From a virus: a stretch of DNA of 36,294 nt. A program made the translations under genes and the position numbers. The first letter of the stretch is position 1. Each line of letters opens with the position of its first letter. The stretch covers positions 1 through 36,294 of IMG/VR virus record IMGVR_UViG_3300045996_001279. One strand, 5' to 3'. Below the pieces are notes generated by a model. That model saw only the letters and a list, made by a program, of their open reading frames with translations. It did no database searches and was not told the origin of the DNA. Positions 30,016-36,294 of this stretch are shown here, piece after piece.

Positions 30016-30738
30016 ATGACAGACAAGCACCCAAACCTCGCGGCGGCCCTCGCTGCGTTTCAGGCTGAGATGCCCACGGTAGCCAAGTCCAAGAAGGCGA
30101 ACCTCGGCCAGTACGGCTACACGTACGCCGACCTAGCGGACGTCACTGAGGCCGCGACTCCCATCCTTTCGAGGCACGGCCTCGCCTTCGCTGGCTCCAG
30201 CCGCCATGTCGAAGGTGGCCGCTACGAGGTGGTCGGCATCCTCTCCCACGAGTCCGGCGAGGAGCGCGAGGGGGCGCTGCCCATCCAGGGGGGCAACGCC
30301 CAGCAGCTCGGCTCCTCCATCACCTACATGCGCCGTTACCTCTACGGCGTGATGACCGGCATTGTCACCGACGACGACGACGACGGGCGGCTCGCACGAC
30401 AGGCTCAGGAGCGCGAGCAGCAGGAAGCCGAGCAGCGGCGGCAGCACGCCACCGAGCCACCGCAGCACTTCGACCACGGCGGCCACCCCGTAGACACCAA
30501 CGCCCAGCCTGCGATGGAAGCGAACTCCGAGAAACGCATGTACGCCCTGTTCGGGAAGGTGAAGGTCAAGGACAAGGAAACGCAACTAGAGACGATCAAC
30601 TACGCCACCGGCAAGCGGGGCACACCCGCGGCCTACACGAGCCGCAAGGACCTCACTGAGGCGGACTGCCGGACGGTGATCCGCTACCTCGAGCAGCGCG
30701 AACGCGAGCTGGCATCAGGCGAGGCGGTGGCGTCGTGA
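30016..30738 (+). CDS. erf: ERF-family single-strand DNA annealing protein
   Basis: A 240-aa recombination protein. The N-terminal domain has LAAALAAFQAEMPTVAKSKK, YTYADLADVTEAATPILSRH and SSITYMRRYLYGVMTGIVTD, the ERF signatures. A Gln/Glu-rich linker (residues 130-170) separates it from a C-terminal helical part. It anneals single strands for recombination-dependent replication or genome circularisation. CAGGAG lies upstream of the ATG. No partner exonuclease is seen. Confidence 0.88.
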   Translation: MTDKHPNLAAALAAFQAEMPTVAKSKKANLGQYGYTYADLADVTEAATPILSRHGLAFAGSSRHVEGGRYEVVGILSHESGEEREGALPIQGGNAQQLGSSITYMRRYLYGVMTGIVTDDDDDGRLARQAQEREQQEAEQRRQHATEPPQHFDHGGHPVDTNAQPAMEANSEKRMYALFGKVKVKDKETQLETINYATGKRGTPAAYTSRKDLTEADCRTVIRYLEQRERELASGEAVAS

Positions 30739-30866
30739 CCGCCCGCGAGCGCATCGCGCAACTCAAGGCCGAGCGTGACCAGGCGCGCACCATCGCCGTC
30801 GCGCTGGAGGGTGAGGTCGCCGTCCTGAGCAGCCTGCTCGGTGGCGTGCTGGAGGGGGACGTATGA
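30735..30866 (+). CDS. 43-aa coiled-coil protein
   Basis: Helical heptad pattern (ERIAQLKAERDQARTIAVAL). GTGA and ATGA overlaps with neighbours. Function unknown. Confidence 0.58.
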   Translation: MTARERIAQLKAERDQARTIAVALEGEVAVLSSLLGGVLEGDV

Positions 30867-31216
30867 CCTGCGCGACCCCCGGCTGCAACCGCCCCGACCG
30901 CGTCAAGCGGCTCCGCCTGTGCCGCCGCTGCTACCAGCGCCACCGGCGCCACGGCACCCTGCGAACGCTCCCCACCTACCCCGTCCCGTGGAAACCGCGC
31001 CACGTCGTGCATCCGCCCACCGACACGCTCGAGGATTTACGCCTGCTCGACGAGGCCCATGTGGGCGCGAACGAGGCAGCCCAGCGGACAGGGTTCCCTA
31101 CCGCGCACGCGATGGAGAGGTGGCTGTACCGGCACGGACAGAACGAACTCTGGCTGCGGCTTGAGCACCGCGACCCGGTGGGCACCCACAGCAGCAAGCG
31201 GAGGCGGGCGTCGTGA
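30863..31216 (+). CDS. zinc-finger DNA-binding protein (probable)
   Basis: A 117-aa protein starting TCATPGCNRPDRVKRLRLCR then RCYQRHRRHGT, a four-Cys zinc finger (C3, C8, C20, C23) common in actinophages. A helix-turn-helix-like segment (VGANEAAQRTGFPTAHAMER) follows, then a basic tail. It probably binds DNA; targets are unknown. Confidence 0.72.
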   Translation: MTCATPGCNRPDRVKRLRLCRRCYQRHRRHGTLRTLPTYPVPWKPRHVVHPPTDTLEDLRLLDEAHVGANEAAQRTGFPTAHAMERWLYRHGQNELWLRLEHRDPVGTHSSKRRRAS

Positions 31217-31371
31217 AGGTGACAGTCGCGTTGGGGTTCAAGCTCAAGCCAAGGATCTGCGGCAAGTGGGACGACCCGCGAGGCGGACGTGACACGCACG
31301 TCTGCCGCCTGCCACGCCGTCACGCCGCAGTGCTGCACGAGTGCAAGTGCGGGGCGAGGTGGCGCACATGA
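31213..31371 (+). CDS. small Cys/His-rich protein
   Basis: A 52-aa protein in GTGA overlap, with ICGKW, HVCRLPRRHAAVLHECKCG. It has one probable zinc site (four Cys and three His). Function unknown. Confidence 0.58.
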   Translation: MKVTVALGFKLKPRICGKWDDPRGGRDTHVCRLPRRHAAVLHECKCGARWRT

Positions 31372-31384
31372 CCGGGGCGATCGC

Positions 31385-31504
31385 ATGAAGCTCGGCTGGT
31401 GCATGACAGGCCACCACAAGGACTGCCGCGTCGCCGTCTACGGCCACGAATGCGACTGCCCCTGCCACGGAACAGCCCAACTACCAGGGGAGGACGCCGC
31501 CTAA
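31385..31504 (+). CDS. 39-aa Cys/His-rich protein
   Basis: Contains WCMTGHHKDCRVAVYGHECD then CPCHG, likely one zinc site. It ends in a TAATG overlap with the replication gene. GGGGCGA precedes the start. Confidence 0.58.
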   Translation: MKLGWCMTGHHKDCRVAVYGHECDCPCHGTAQLPGEDAA

Positions 31505-31866
31505 TGGCACGCATCCGCACCATCAAGCCAGCGCTTTTTACGTCGCGCACGGTCAATAACTGGCCGGTCGGTGTGCGCTGGACGTTCGCCGGCCTGTTCA
31601 CCTTCCTCGATGACAAGGGCCGCGGGCTCGACGAGGCGCGCCTAGTCAAGGCCGAGGTGTACCCACTCGACGACAAGATGACGCCCAAGAAGGTCGAGGA
31701 GCACCTTGACCTCATCGCCAAGGAAGGTCCGCTTTGTCGCTATAGCGTGGGCGGTTTGCGGTACATGCACATCATTTCGTGGCGCGAACACCAGCGCGTC
31801 AACCGCCCGACTCCCTCCAAGGTTCCGCCCTGCCCCAACCATGAGGAAGAAGGGAGCGAGGCATGA
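31504..31866 (+). CDS. replisome organiser-like protein (N-terminal winged-helix part)
   Basis: A 120-aa protein with RIRTIKPALFTSRTVNNWPV, WTFAGLFTFLDDKGRGLDEA, VEEHLDLIAKEGPLCRYSVG and SWREHQRVNRPTPSKVPP. This is the N-terminal winged-helix pattern of phage replication initiators of the DnaD/replisome-organiser group. Such proteins normally continue through a Gly/Lys/Arg/Glu-rich linker into a C-terminal domain. Here the frame stops, and the linker-like sequence is found in the next, overlapping frame, so the gene looks split or shortened. Confidence 0.75.
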   Translation: MARIRTIKPALFTSRTVNNWPVGVRWTFAGLFTFLDDKGRGLDEARLVKAEVYPLDDKMTPKKVEEHLDLIAKEGPLCRYSVGGLRYMHIISWREHQRVNRPTPSKVPPCPNHEEEGSEA

Positions 31867-32030
31867 CGCCTCACTGCATCCTCACTGAGCCCTCACGGAG
31901 TGAGTCACGCCTTACTCACGACAGGAAGGGAAGGGAAGGGAAGGGAAGGGAAAAGGAAGTAGGTCATCCATGCCGTGAGTCTCACTGTGGGCGGCGAGTC
32001 CGACCGCTGATGGATGGATGCATCCAATGA
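31863..32030 (+). CDS. linker-like fragment of the replication protein (possible)
   Basis: A 55-aa frame starting in the ATGA overlap, in the -1 frame relative to the preceding gene. Its sequence (HCILTEPSRSESRLTHDRKG, then REGKGREKEVG) looks like the linker that follows the winged-helix domain in phage replisome organisers. It could be the remains of a longer gene or be reached by frameshifting. ATGA overlap with the next gene at 32027. Confidence 0.45.
   Translation: MTPHCILTEPSRSESRLTHDRKGREGKGREKEVGHPCRESHCGRRVRPLMDGCIQ
31870..31987. other. candidate replication origin: iterons and purine tract
   Basis: CTCACTG occurs at 31870, 31881 and 31981, with near copies at 31892 and 31915. The inverted form AGTGAG is at 31899, and the palindromes GTGAGTCAC and GTGAGTCTCAC are at 31900 and 31975. 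Between them is a run of five AAGGG units (31926-31950). Iterons inside an initiator gene followed by an asymmetric tract recall the lambda origin. Confidence 0.4.
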
Positions 32031-32449
32031 CCACCAACGACCAGGATCTCCGCGCCCTCACCTACCTAGCCCGTCGCCTCCGCGACGAAACCAGCGGCTG
32101 CCGACAGTGGGACGAGGCTGGCACCTACGCCTGCCTCAAGGACGCGCTCGCCGGCCAGAACCTGCTCATCGCCACCCAGCGCGTTCTCGGCCACGCCACC
32201 GACCCGGAAGCCAAGACGCCGGGCGCGATCAAGCGGCCATTCACGCCTGAGCCGACCGTTGACGTGCCACGTCGGGAGCGGTTCGACCCGCGCAAGGTCT
32301 GCCACGTCTGCTCCCAACCCGAGGTCGGCCACCAGGACGACGACCACCCGTTCCGCTCCGTCGAAGCTGCCCGCGCTGTCCGCTCCGTGCCCCCACCCGA
32401 CACCATCCGCGCCGCCCTGCACACCACGGAGGAGACCGACCATGCCTGA
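32027..32449 (+). CDS. hypothetical protein with possible zinc site
   Basis: A 140-aa protein; ATG 32027 is preferred because it overlaps the previous stop (ATGA). It is helical at first (LRALTYLARRLRDETSGCRQ), with an alternating middle and VCHVCSQPEVGHQDDDHPF near residue 92, a C-x2-C plus His motif. It often follows replication genes in actinophages; function unknown. Confidence 0.68.
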   Translation: MTTNDQDLRALTYLARRLRDETSGCRQWDEAGTYACLKDALAGQNLLIATQRVLGHATDPEAKTPGAIKRPFTPEPTVDVPRRERFDPRKVCHVCSQPEVGHQDDDHPFRSVEAARAVRSVPPPDTIRAALHTTEETDHA

Positions 32450-32660
32450 GACCGAGCGGCGAGAGGTCATCCAGTCAGTGTTGAACACGCCGCCCGACAG
32501 TGACGAACGAAGGGCGCTCAAAGCCAAGTGGGCGAATCATCACGGCCACGACGGAACGATCCACCCGACCATCACAACAGGTTGCCGATTCGGGTCTGGG
32601 CTACGCGACGACGTGTGCCGCGCCGCCCTGCACGGCCGAGACGAGGAGACGCCCGCATGA
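32442..32660 (+). CDS. small hypothetical protein
   Basis: A 72-aa protein with GGAGGAG nine nt before the ATG. Contains KAKWANHHGHDGTIHPTITT, then GCRFGSGLRDDVCRAALHGR; several His and two Cys suggest metal binding. It overlaps the previous gene by eight nt. Confidence 0.65.
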   Translation: MPETERREVIQSVLNTPPDSDERRALKAKWANHHGHDGTIHPTITTGCRFGSGLRDDVCRAALHGRDEETPA

Positions 32661-32836
32661 GTGAGTCGTACGAGTCGATTGCCCTCCGCGCAACGCAGGA
32701 CGAGGCATATCGAGAGGGACTGTTGGCCGCCGCGCTTGTGTGCCGCTCGCAGGGGCAGGACCCAACCAGACCGCCGTGCCCTTCACGCATGGCCGCTGTC
32801 TACATCGAGCGGCTGGCCGAGGGTGAGATGCCGTGA
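32657..32836 (+). CDS. small hypothetical protein
   Basis: A 59-aa protein in ATGA overlap, helical (ESIALRATQDEAYREGLLAA, SRMAAVYIERLAEGE). No motif is recognised. Confidence 0.65.
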   Translation: MSESYESIALRATQDEAYREGLLAAALVCRSQGQDPTRPPCPSRMAAVYIERLAEGEMP

Positions 32837-33009
32837 AGAAGCCCAAGCCCCACGACTGCCCCGCCTGCCAGATCACCCGCGAGCTCGAGCACCACCGCGA
32901 CTACACCGCCGAGCGCGGCACCTGGCGCTGGTGGGCGCTCAACTGGCCGGTGGTCATCGCGCGGGCGGCGTGCCCGGCGTCAGCAACGACAGGAGACCGT
33001 GATGAGTGA
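32833..33009 (+). CDS. 58-aa protein with N-terminal CxxC
   Basis: GTGA overlap upstream. It has HDCPACQITRELEHHRDY, then a Trp-rich hydrophobic segment (WRWWALNWPVVIARAA). It may be a small membrane-touching or zinc protein. Confidence 0.55.
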   Translation: MKKPKPHDCPACQITRELEHHRDYTAERGTWRWWALNWPVVIARAACPASATTGDRDE

Positions 33010-33100
33010 GCGTCGAACCTGCCCATGCGGCCTGCGCGGCGAATGTTGGGCCGAGACGTGCGTCAGACCACCCCGCAACGACGACAGGAGCTCACGATGA
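33002..33100 (+). CDS. 32-aa Cys-rich micro-protein
   Basis: Reads MSERRTCPCGLRGECWAETC and a basic tail; four Cys could bind one zinc. Preceded by AGGAG and ending in ATGA overlap with the Dam-like gene. Confidence 0.5.
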   Translation: MSERRTCPCGLRGECWAETCVRPPRNDDRSSR

Positions 33101-33600
33101 GCGAGCATCTGTTCGCGCTCCCGAGTGATTCCTTCGCGGTGACCTCGGATGATTGCTACACGCCGCGGTGGGTGTTTGATGCGATGGACCTTCACTTCGA
33201 CCTGGACGTCGCCGCGCCTCTTGGTGGGCCGTGGCACGTTCCCACCGAGCGTTATTACACCGCCGAGGATGACGGACTCTCGCAGCAATGGGAGGGGTTG
33301 GTCTGGTGCAACCCGCCATTCAGCGGCTTTCGGCCGTGGGCTGAAGCGTGGGCACAGCATGACCGGGCTGTGTTGGTCGGTCTGATGATTAGTTCCAGTT
33401 GGCTCGGTGAAACACTTGCGCGGGCAGAGGTGGTTTGCGTCTTGCCTAGGTTGCGGCGCTTCCTTTCCCCGAATGGGAAAGGCCCCGATTTTCGACAGGT
33501 TCCGTTCGTCGCCTTCCGTGGCGTTGGCACCGAGCCCGCCGAACGCCTCGCCACAGCCGACCCCTACGGCGCGGCCCTCTACGGCGGGAGCATCGCATGA
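33097..33600 (+). CDS. Dam-type phage N6-adenine methyltransferase
   Basis: A 167-aa enzyme of the phage Dam family: DDCYTPRWVFDAMDLHFDLD at the start, LVWCNPPFSGFRPWAEAW with the catalytic NPPF (72-75), and later strands VLVGLMISSSW and VVCVLPRLRRFL. It methylates adenine in DNA, probably to evade restriction. AGGAG lies eight nt before the ATG. Confidence 0.88.
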   Translation: MSEHLFALPSDSFAVTSDDCYTPRWVFDAMDLHFDLDVAAPLGGPWHVPTERYYTAEDDGLSQQWEGLVWCNPPFSGFRPWAEAWAQHDRAVLVGLMISSSWLGETLARAEVVCVLPRLRRFLSPNGKGPDFRQVPFVAFRGVGTEPAERLATADPYGAALYGGSIA

Positions 33601-33668
33601 CCACCGAAACGGAAGCGCACGTTGCGACCATCTTGGGTCCGTCGTTCATCGACAGGAGACCGCGATGA
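33597..33668 (+). CDS. 23-aa micro-protein (weak)
   Basis: ATGA overlaps at both ends, but no recognisable sequence. It may only be a coupling peptide, because the next gene has its own AGGAG. Confidence 0.3.
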   Translation: MTTETEAHVATILGPSFIDRRPR

Positions 33669-33856
33669 GTGAGACGCTGGATGAGAAGTTGCTGCGGTTG
33701 AGGATCGACGCGGACCGCGCCGATGCAGCGCTTTACGAGGCGGTCAAGGACGCCTGCGCGGGTCCACATTCACCCATCCAACATCGAGACGGTAAGCCTC
33801 CGTGGTGCCGCCGTTGTGGACGCGATGAAGTCGGCATGCAGTGGAGACGCGCATGA
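33665..33856 (+). CDS. small protein with C-terminal zinc-like site
   Basis: A 63-aa protein with a helical N-terminus (LDEKLLRLRIDADRADAALY) and HSPIQHRDGKPPWCRRCG near the end. AGGAG precedes the ATG. Function unknown. Confidence 0.65.
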   Translation: MSETLDEKLLRLRIDADRADAALYEAVKDACAGPHSPIQHRDGKPPWCRRCGRDEVGMQWRRA

Positions 33857-33930
33857 CCGACACCGCCGCCTGCGTCCGCGGCTGCTCGCTGTACCGGCGC
33901 CACCTGAGCGACTGCGAGGGGGAGCGATGA
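33853..33930 (+). CDS. 25-aa Cys-containing micro-protein
   Basis: Reads ACVRGCSLYRRHLSDCEGE with three Cys and a His, a possible single zinc site. ATGA overlaps at both ends. Confidence 0.45.
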   Translation: MTDTAACVRGCSLYRRHLSDCEGER

Positions 33931-34187
33931 CGGACCTCGAACGGCAGCGGATGGTCGAGCTGGACGCGGCTGTGGGTGCGCTAGTCAAGGACATGCGGGT
34001 GGTGCTCGGCTGGGTACAGACCGCGATGGCCCTGCTGATCCTCGTGACGCTGCTCCAGGCGTGGGAGCGGTTCGACCAAGGCGCACCTTTCGCTGGCTCC
34101 CTAGCGCTGGCTTGTGCCGCACTCCTCGCGAGGGCGTGGTGGGAAGCGAACCGCCGCCAGAGCAAATACGGCGAGGGGGTTGCGTGA
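33927..34187 (+). CDS. membrane protein with two helices
   Basis: An 86-aa protein: helical N-terminus (ERQRMVELDAAVGALVKDMR), two membrane helices (VLGWVQTAMALLILVTLLQA and AGSLALACAALLARAW), basic tail. Gly/Glu-rich GAGGGGGAG upstream. Function unknown; it could act in superinfection exclusion or regulation. Confidence 0.68.
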   Translation: MTDLERQRMVELDAAVGALVKDMRVVLGWVQTAMALLILVTLLQAWERFDQGAPFAGSLALACAALLARAWWEANRRQSKYGEGVA

Positions 34188-34981
34188 GCACGACCTGCCG
34201 CTTCAACCACGAAACAGGCGACTACCGCACGCCGGACGGCGACCCGTGCAAGACCGACGACTACGGCGACCCGACGTTCCACTGCACCGCCCGCCGCTCC
34301 TGCTCCAACCACGTCGGCCGCAATGAGCTCACCTGCGCCCGCTGCATCGGCCGGACCCGCCGCGACATCCGGCAGATCGTCGAACGCGCGCCGCTCCTGC
34401 TGGCCGCCGCCATCGAGTCCGGCGTCGACTCCGAGGCGGCGGACCTCGCCGGCCCCGCGGCTGACCCAGTGGCATGGATGTGGCACCGCCTCGCCAGCGT
34501 CGACCGACTCAGCGACCTACCCACCGATGACGACGAGCCGCACCCCTACACCGTGCTCGCCACTTGGGACATGATGATCCGCGAGGACTACGGCCACCCC
34601 TCGGACGTGCCGGTAACCGTCACCAACGCGGGCGCCTACCTCGACTCCCACCTCGCCCGGATCGCGCACGACCCGAACCAGGACTTCGGCCTATTCGCCC
34701 GCGAGATCCGCAACTGCCGCAACCGCCTCGAGCTGGTGCTGCGTACGGCGTCGTTCAACCACCGTGGCGCACCGTGCCCTGACTGCACCAGCGAGGAGAC
34801 CGGCGTCGGGCCGCGCCTGGTCCGCGAGTTCGGGCACTGGTGCGAGGACGAGGACTGCGAGCGGCTCCACTACGCCGACGACCGCGAGGACCGCTGGGTC
34901 TGCCCGCGGGACCGCGACCACTGGTGGGACCACGAGACCTACACGCGGTGGGTCGAGGAACGACGCAAGGCGCGGGCGTGA
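34184..34981 (+). CDS. zinc-binding phage protein, 265 aa
   Basis: Residues 1-55 hold a Cys/His cluster (CRFNHETG, FHCTARRSCSNHVGRNELTC, ARC). The middle is helical (DIRQIVERAPLLLAAAIESG; HPYTVLATWDMMIRE). Residues 205-262 hold a second cluster (PCPDCTSEETG, HWCEDEDCERLHY, RWVCPRDRDHWW). Proteins of this two-ended zinc type occur near the right end of actinophage genomes, with unknown role; a DNA-binding function is plausible. GTGA overlap upstream. Confidence 0.72.
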   Translation: MSTTCRFNHETGDYRTPDGDPCKTDDYGDPTFHCTARRSCSNHVGRNELTCARCIGRTRRDIRQIVERAPLLLAAAIESGVDSEAADLAGPAADPVAWMWHRLASVDRLSDLPTDDDEPHPYTVLATWDMMIREDYGHPSDVPVTVTNAGAYLDSHLARIAHDPNQDFGLFAREIRNCRNRLELVLRTASFNHRGAPCPDCTSEETGVGPRLVREFGHWCEDEDCERLHYADDREDRWVCPRDRDHWWDHETYTRWVEERRKARA

Positions 34982-35202
34982 AGTACCGGCATCCTTGCGC
35001 CGCCGTGGTATACGCTACGAACAGCGCGCTTCATCGCACCTGTCCTACAAGCGCGCCCTCATGCCGCCCGCCGACCCTCACCCATCGGCGGGCGTTCTGC
35101 ATCCCGAGAGTCGCCCGGCCTGCGTGGTGCAAGGCGACGAACCCCTGCGGTTGCGCGGACTCCCGGCGCCCCCACTCCGCGCAGCCGTTCAGGGAGGCTG
35201 GC
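34982..35202. other. gap before the 72-aa gene with a terminator-like stem
   Basis: A frame from GTG 34978 runs through this 221-nt stretch into the next gene but has no coding bias, so it is treated as non-coding. It holds a perfect nine-bp hairpin, GCCCGCCGA (35066-35074) and TCGGCGGGC (35085-35093), followed by GTTCT. It may end early transcription. GGTATACGCTAC (35007-35018) is a weak extended -10-like match. Confidence 0.45.
35066..35093 (+). terminator. terminator-like hairpin
   Basis: Nine-bp perfect stem with a ten-base loop, followed by a short T-containing stretch. Placed after the 265-aa gene. Confidence 0.5.
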
Positions 35203-35421
35203 ATGGCCGTCGAATACCTGCTCGAGCCTGAGCTCGAGGACGACGAGCGAGTGGTCGCCCGCGTGTTCTGCTACCGCGTCATGGACGAGGACGGCGGGAT
35301 GCGGACCGAAGTCCTCACCGACGACGGCGAGGGTGGCGACAACGACGTGGCCGCGGCCCAGCTCGCCGTGGCCCAGCACGTGCTCGTGTGCGAGCGGGAC
35401 GACGATGACGATGAGGACTAG
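35203..35421 (+). CDS. acidic 72-aa protein
   Basis: Reads MAVEYLLEPELEDDERVVAR, VFCYRVMDEDGGMRTEVLTD, ending in a run of Asp/Glu. GGGAGG lies seven nt before the ATG. The strong negative charge could mimic DNA, as do some anti-restriction or anti-repressor proteins; this is only a suggestion. Confidence 0.68.
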   Translation: MAVEYLLEPELEDDERVVARVFCYRVMDEDGGMRTEVLTDDGEGGDNDVAAAQLAVAQHVLVCERDDDDDED

Positions 35422-35430
35422 GGTGTGAGC

Positions 35431-35586
35431 ATGTATCCACCAACCACGCTATGCGCCAAGTGTGGACACACCAAGGCCAAGCACCCGGACTACTGCCCCC
35501 GCCCCATTGCCTGTGACGCCAAGGGTTGCCAGTGCTCCTGCTTCTTCGCTGAGGTTCCAGCAGCCGGGATCGTCTACTCGGGCTAG
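35431..35586 (+). CDS. Cys-rich zinc protein, 51 aa
   Basis: Contains LCAKCGHTKAKHPDYC, ACDAKGCQCSCFF: seven Cys and two His in zinc-ribbon style. Codons include TAT, CTA, ATT and GGT, less biased than neighbours. An upstream in-frame GTG at 35425 is possible. Confidence 0.6.
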   Translation: MYPPTTLCAKCGHTKAKHPDYCPRPIACDAKGCQCSCFFAEVPAAGIVYSG

Positions 35587-35613
35587 ACCCCGACGTGAGC
35601 ACACCGCTACCGT
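35584..35613 (+). promoter_or_regulatory. promoter of lipoprotein gene (leaderless)
   Basis: TAGACC (35584-35589) and TACCGT (35608-35613) are 18 nt apart. The GTG start at 35621 lies seven nt after the -10, the same spacing as at the repressor and excisionase-like genes. Confidence 0.45.
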
Positions 35614-35620
35614 CAACCCC

Positions 35621-35971
35621 GTGCGTACCTTCCTCACCGCGCTAGCCCTGGTCACCCTCACCGCATGTGGCGGCAGCGGTGACGACAAGGACTACGACAG
35701 CCTCAAGGACGTGGGCCAAGCCGCAGGCTGCGACCCCTACACCGACGTGGCCGAGCCCATGATGTACGCCACCGAGACCGCCGAATGCACGCTGCCATCC
35801 GGTGACGTCACCCTCAACTGGTTCAACGACAACCAGGCCCGAGACCAGTACGTCGACCTCGGCACCAACAACGGCGCGGTGTACGCCATCGGTGACAACT
35901 GGGCAGCCGAGTGCCAGACCGAGAAGCAACAGGCCGAGGTAGCCGAAGCGACAGGCGGCACCAAGCCCTAG
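35621..35971 (+). CDS. predicted lipoprotein
   Basis: A 116-aa protein with a signal peptide (VRTFLTALALVTLTAC) and lipobox LTAC, so the mature chain starts at Cys16 followed by a GGSGDD linker. The mature part has a pair of Cys (GCDPYTDV and ETAECTLPSG) and a third (AAECQTEK). It should be anchored on the outer face of the cell membrane. It has its own promoter, so it may be expressed in lysogens and act in superinfection exclusion or host surface change. Confidence 0.75.
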   Translation: MRTFLTALALVTLTACGGSGDDKDYDSLKDVGQAAGCDPYTDVAEPMMYATETAECTLPSGDVTLNWFNDNQARDQYVDLGTNNGAVYAIGDNWAAECQTEKQQAEVAEATGGTKP

Positions 35972-35989
35972 CCCCACAGTGGAGGCGCC

Positions 35990-36253
35990 GTGCCCACCAC
36001 CAGCCAGCGGGGCTACGGCGCACAGCACGTGGCACAGCGCAAGGCGTGGGTGCCACGAGTGCAGGCCGGCACCGTGCTGTGCCACGCCAAGGTCTGCCTC
36101 ATGCCGAACAGGACCATCGTGCCCGGCACACCCTGGGATCTCGGACACACCGAGGACCGCACCGCATGGACCGGACCCGAGCACAGGCGCTGCAACCGGG
36201 CGGACGGCGGACGCCGACGCGGTCGACGCTCCCGAAAAGTTTGGAAGTTGTGA
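35990..36253 (+). CDS. HNH endonuclease
   Basis: An 87-aa nuclease with the HNH layout: LCHAKVCLM (zinc Cys), PWDLGHTEDRTAWTGPEHRR (D-x-G-H and the E-H-x-x-C part) and CNRADGGRRR. HNH proteins beside the terminase are needed for cos cleavage in many phages. GTG start. It lies just before the right end, so it would be next to the terminase when the ends join. Confidence 0.85.
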   Translation: MPTTSQRGYGAQHVAQRKAWVPRVQAGTVLCHAKVCLMPNRTIVPGTPWDLGHTEDRTAWTGPEHRRCNRADGGRRRGRRSRKVWKL

Positions 36254-36294
36254 CGGGGGCGGGCGAAAAGTTCACGCGAAACGCCGCGCCAGAC
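36254..36294. other. right genome end
   Basis: A 41-nt non-coding G/C-rich tail (GACGGGGGCGGGCG, then AAACGCCGCGCCAGAC). It is the probable right cohesive end. No direct repeat with the left end is visible. Confidence 0.4.

Noticed and set aside
31923-31957. AAGGG tandem run as an independent microsatellite or assembly error
   Set aside because: It is in frame with a linker-like peptide and typical of replication-protein linkers, so it is treated as part of that region.
34978-35202. N-terminal extension of the 72-aa acidic protein from GTG 34978
   Set aside because: The extra 75 residues show no coding bias and span a hairpin; GGGAGG before ATG 35203 gives a better start.
34982-35202. Possible tRNA gene in the gap
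   Set aside because: No T-loop TTCGA consensus, no cloverleaf pairing and no CCA end could be found.
1-36294. CRISPR array
   Set aside because: The only regular repeats are the 60-bp coding repeats, the 15-bp iterons and the ACTGTCGGT cluster; none has the unit and spacer lengths of a CRISPR array.
1-36294. Insertion sequences or transposase genes
   Set aside because: The only recombinases are the serine and tyrosine enzymes of the integration module; no transposase motif or terminal inverted repeat pair was seen.

Overview
This window reads as a complete or nearly complete genome of a temperate siphovirus of a high-GC actinobacterium. The evidence is an HK97-type head and tail gene order, strong GC bias at third codon positions, a WhiB-family regulator, Cys-rich small proteins typical of actinophages and TANNNT-type -10 elements. 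It opens with the terminase small subunit and closes with an HNH endonuclease. That pair is normally adjacent in cos phages, so the window ends are probably the virion ends. The host genus cannot be read from the sequence.

Layout. (1) 49-19901, rightward: terminase, portal, ClpP-like prohead protease, capsid, connectors, tail tube, tail chaperones, a short tape measure (540 aa) and minor tail proteins. A lysis cassette follows (membrane proteins, a GDPD-like plus amidase endolysin, a holin), and then more tail-type proteins including one with a 20-aa tandem repeat. A strong terminator at 19915-19950 separates this block from the convergent genes. (2) 25616-19952, leftward: immunity repressor, tyrosine integrase, serine recombinase, an excisionase-like winged-helix protein, a GIY-YIG nuclease with a ribbon-helix-helix tail, small membrane proteins, a membrane-anchored FtsK/TraB-like translocase, and a WhiB protein with an extra zinc ribbon. 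(3) 25732-36253, rightward: a Cro-like regulator followed by a tightly overlapped early operon of mostly tiny genes. Recognisable members are an ERF single-strand annealing protein, a replisome-organiser-like protein, a cytosine-C5-type and a Dam-type DNA methyltransferase, a lipoprotein and an HNH nuclease.

How it fits together. The divergent HTH genes at 25311-25968 form the lysis-lysogeny switch. The repressor lies directly upstream of the integrase and ends in an ssrA-like Val-Ala-Ala. This is the arrangement of the integration-dependent immunity systems of mycobacteriophages such as BPs and Brujita. Several promoters appear to give leaderless mRNAs, with the start codon 7-8 nt after the -10. 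CCCTAG(T/A)G motifs mark the switch.

Least explained parts: the FtsK/TraB-like module with Spd-like small membrane proteins, which recalls actinomycete integrative conjugative elements; the presence of two recombinases with a symmetric site between them; a probably non-coding, heavily folded region at 26914-27253; and an iteron-like cluster inside the apparently split replication gene at 31504-32030. All functional calls come from reading motifs and gene order; no database search was possible.
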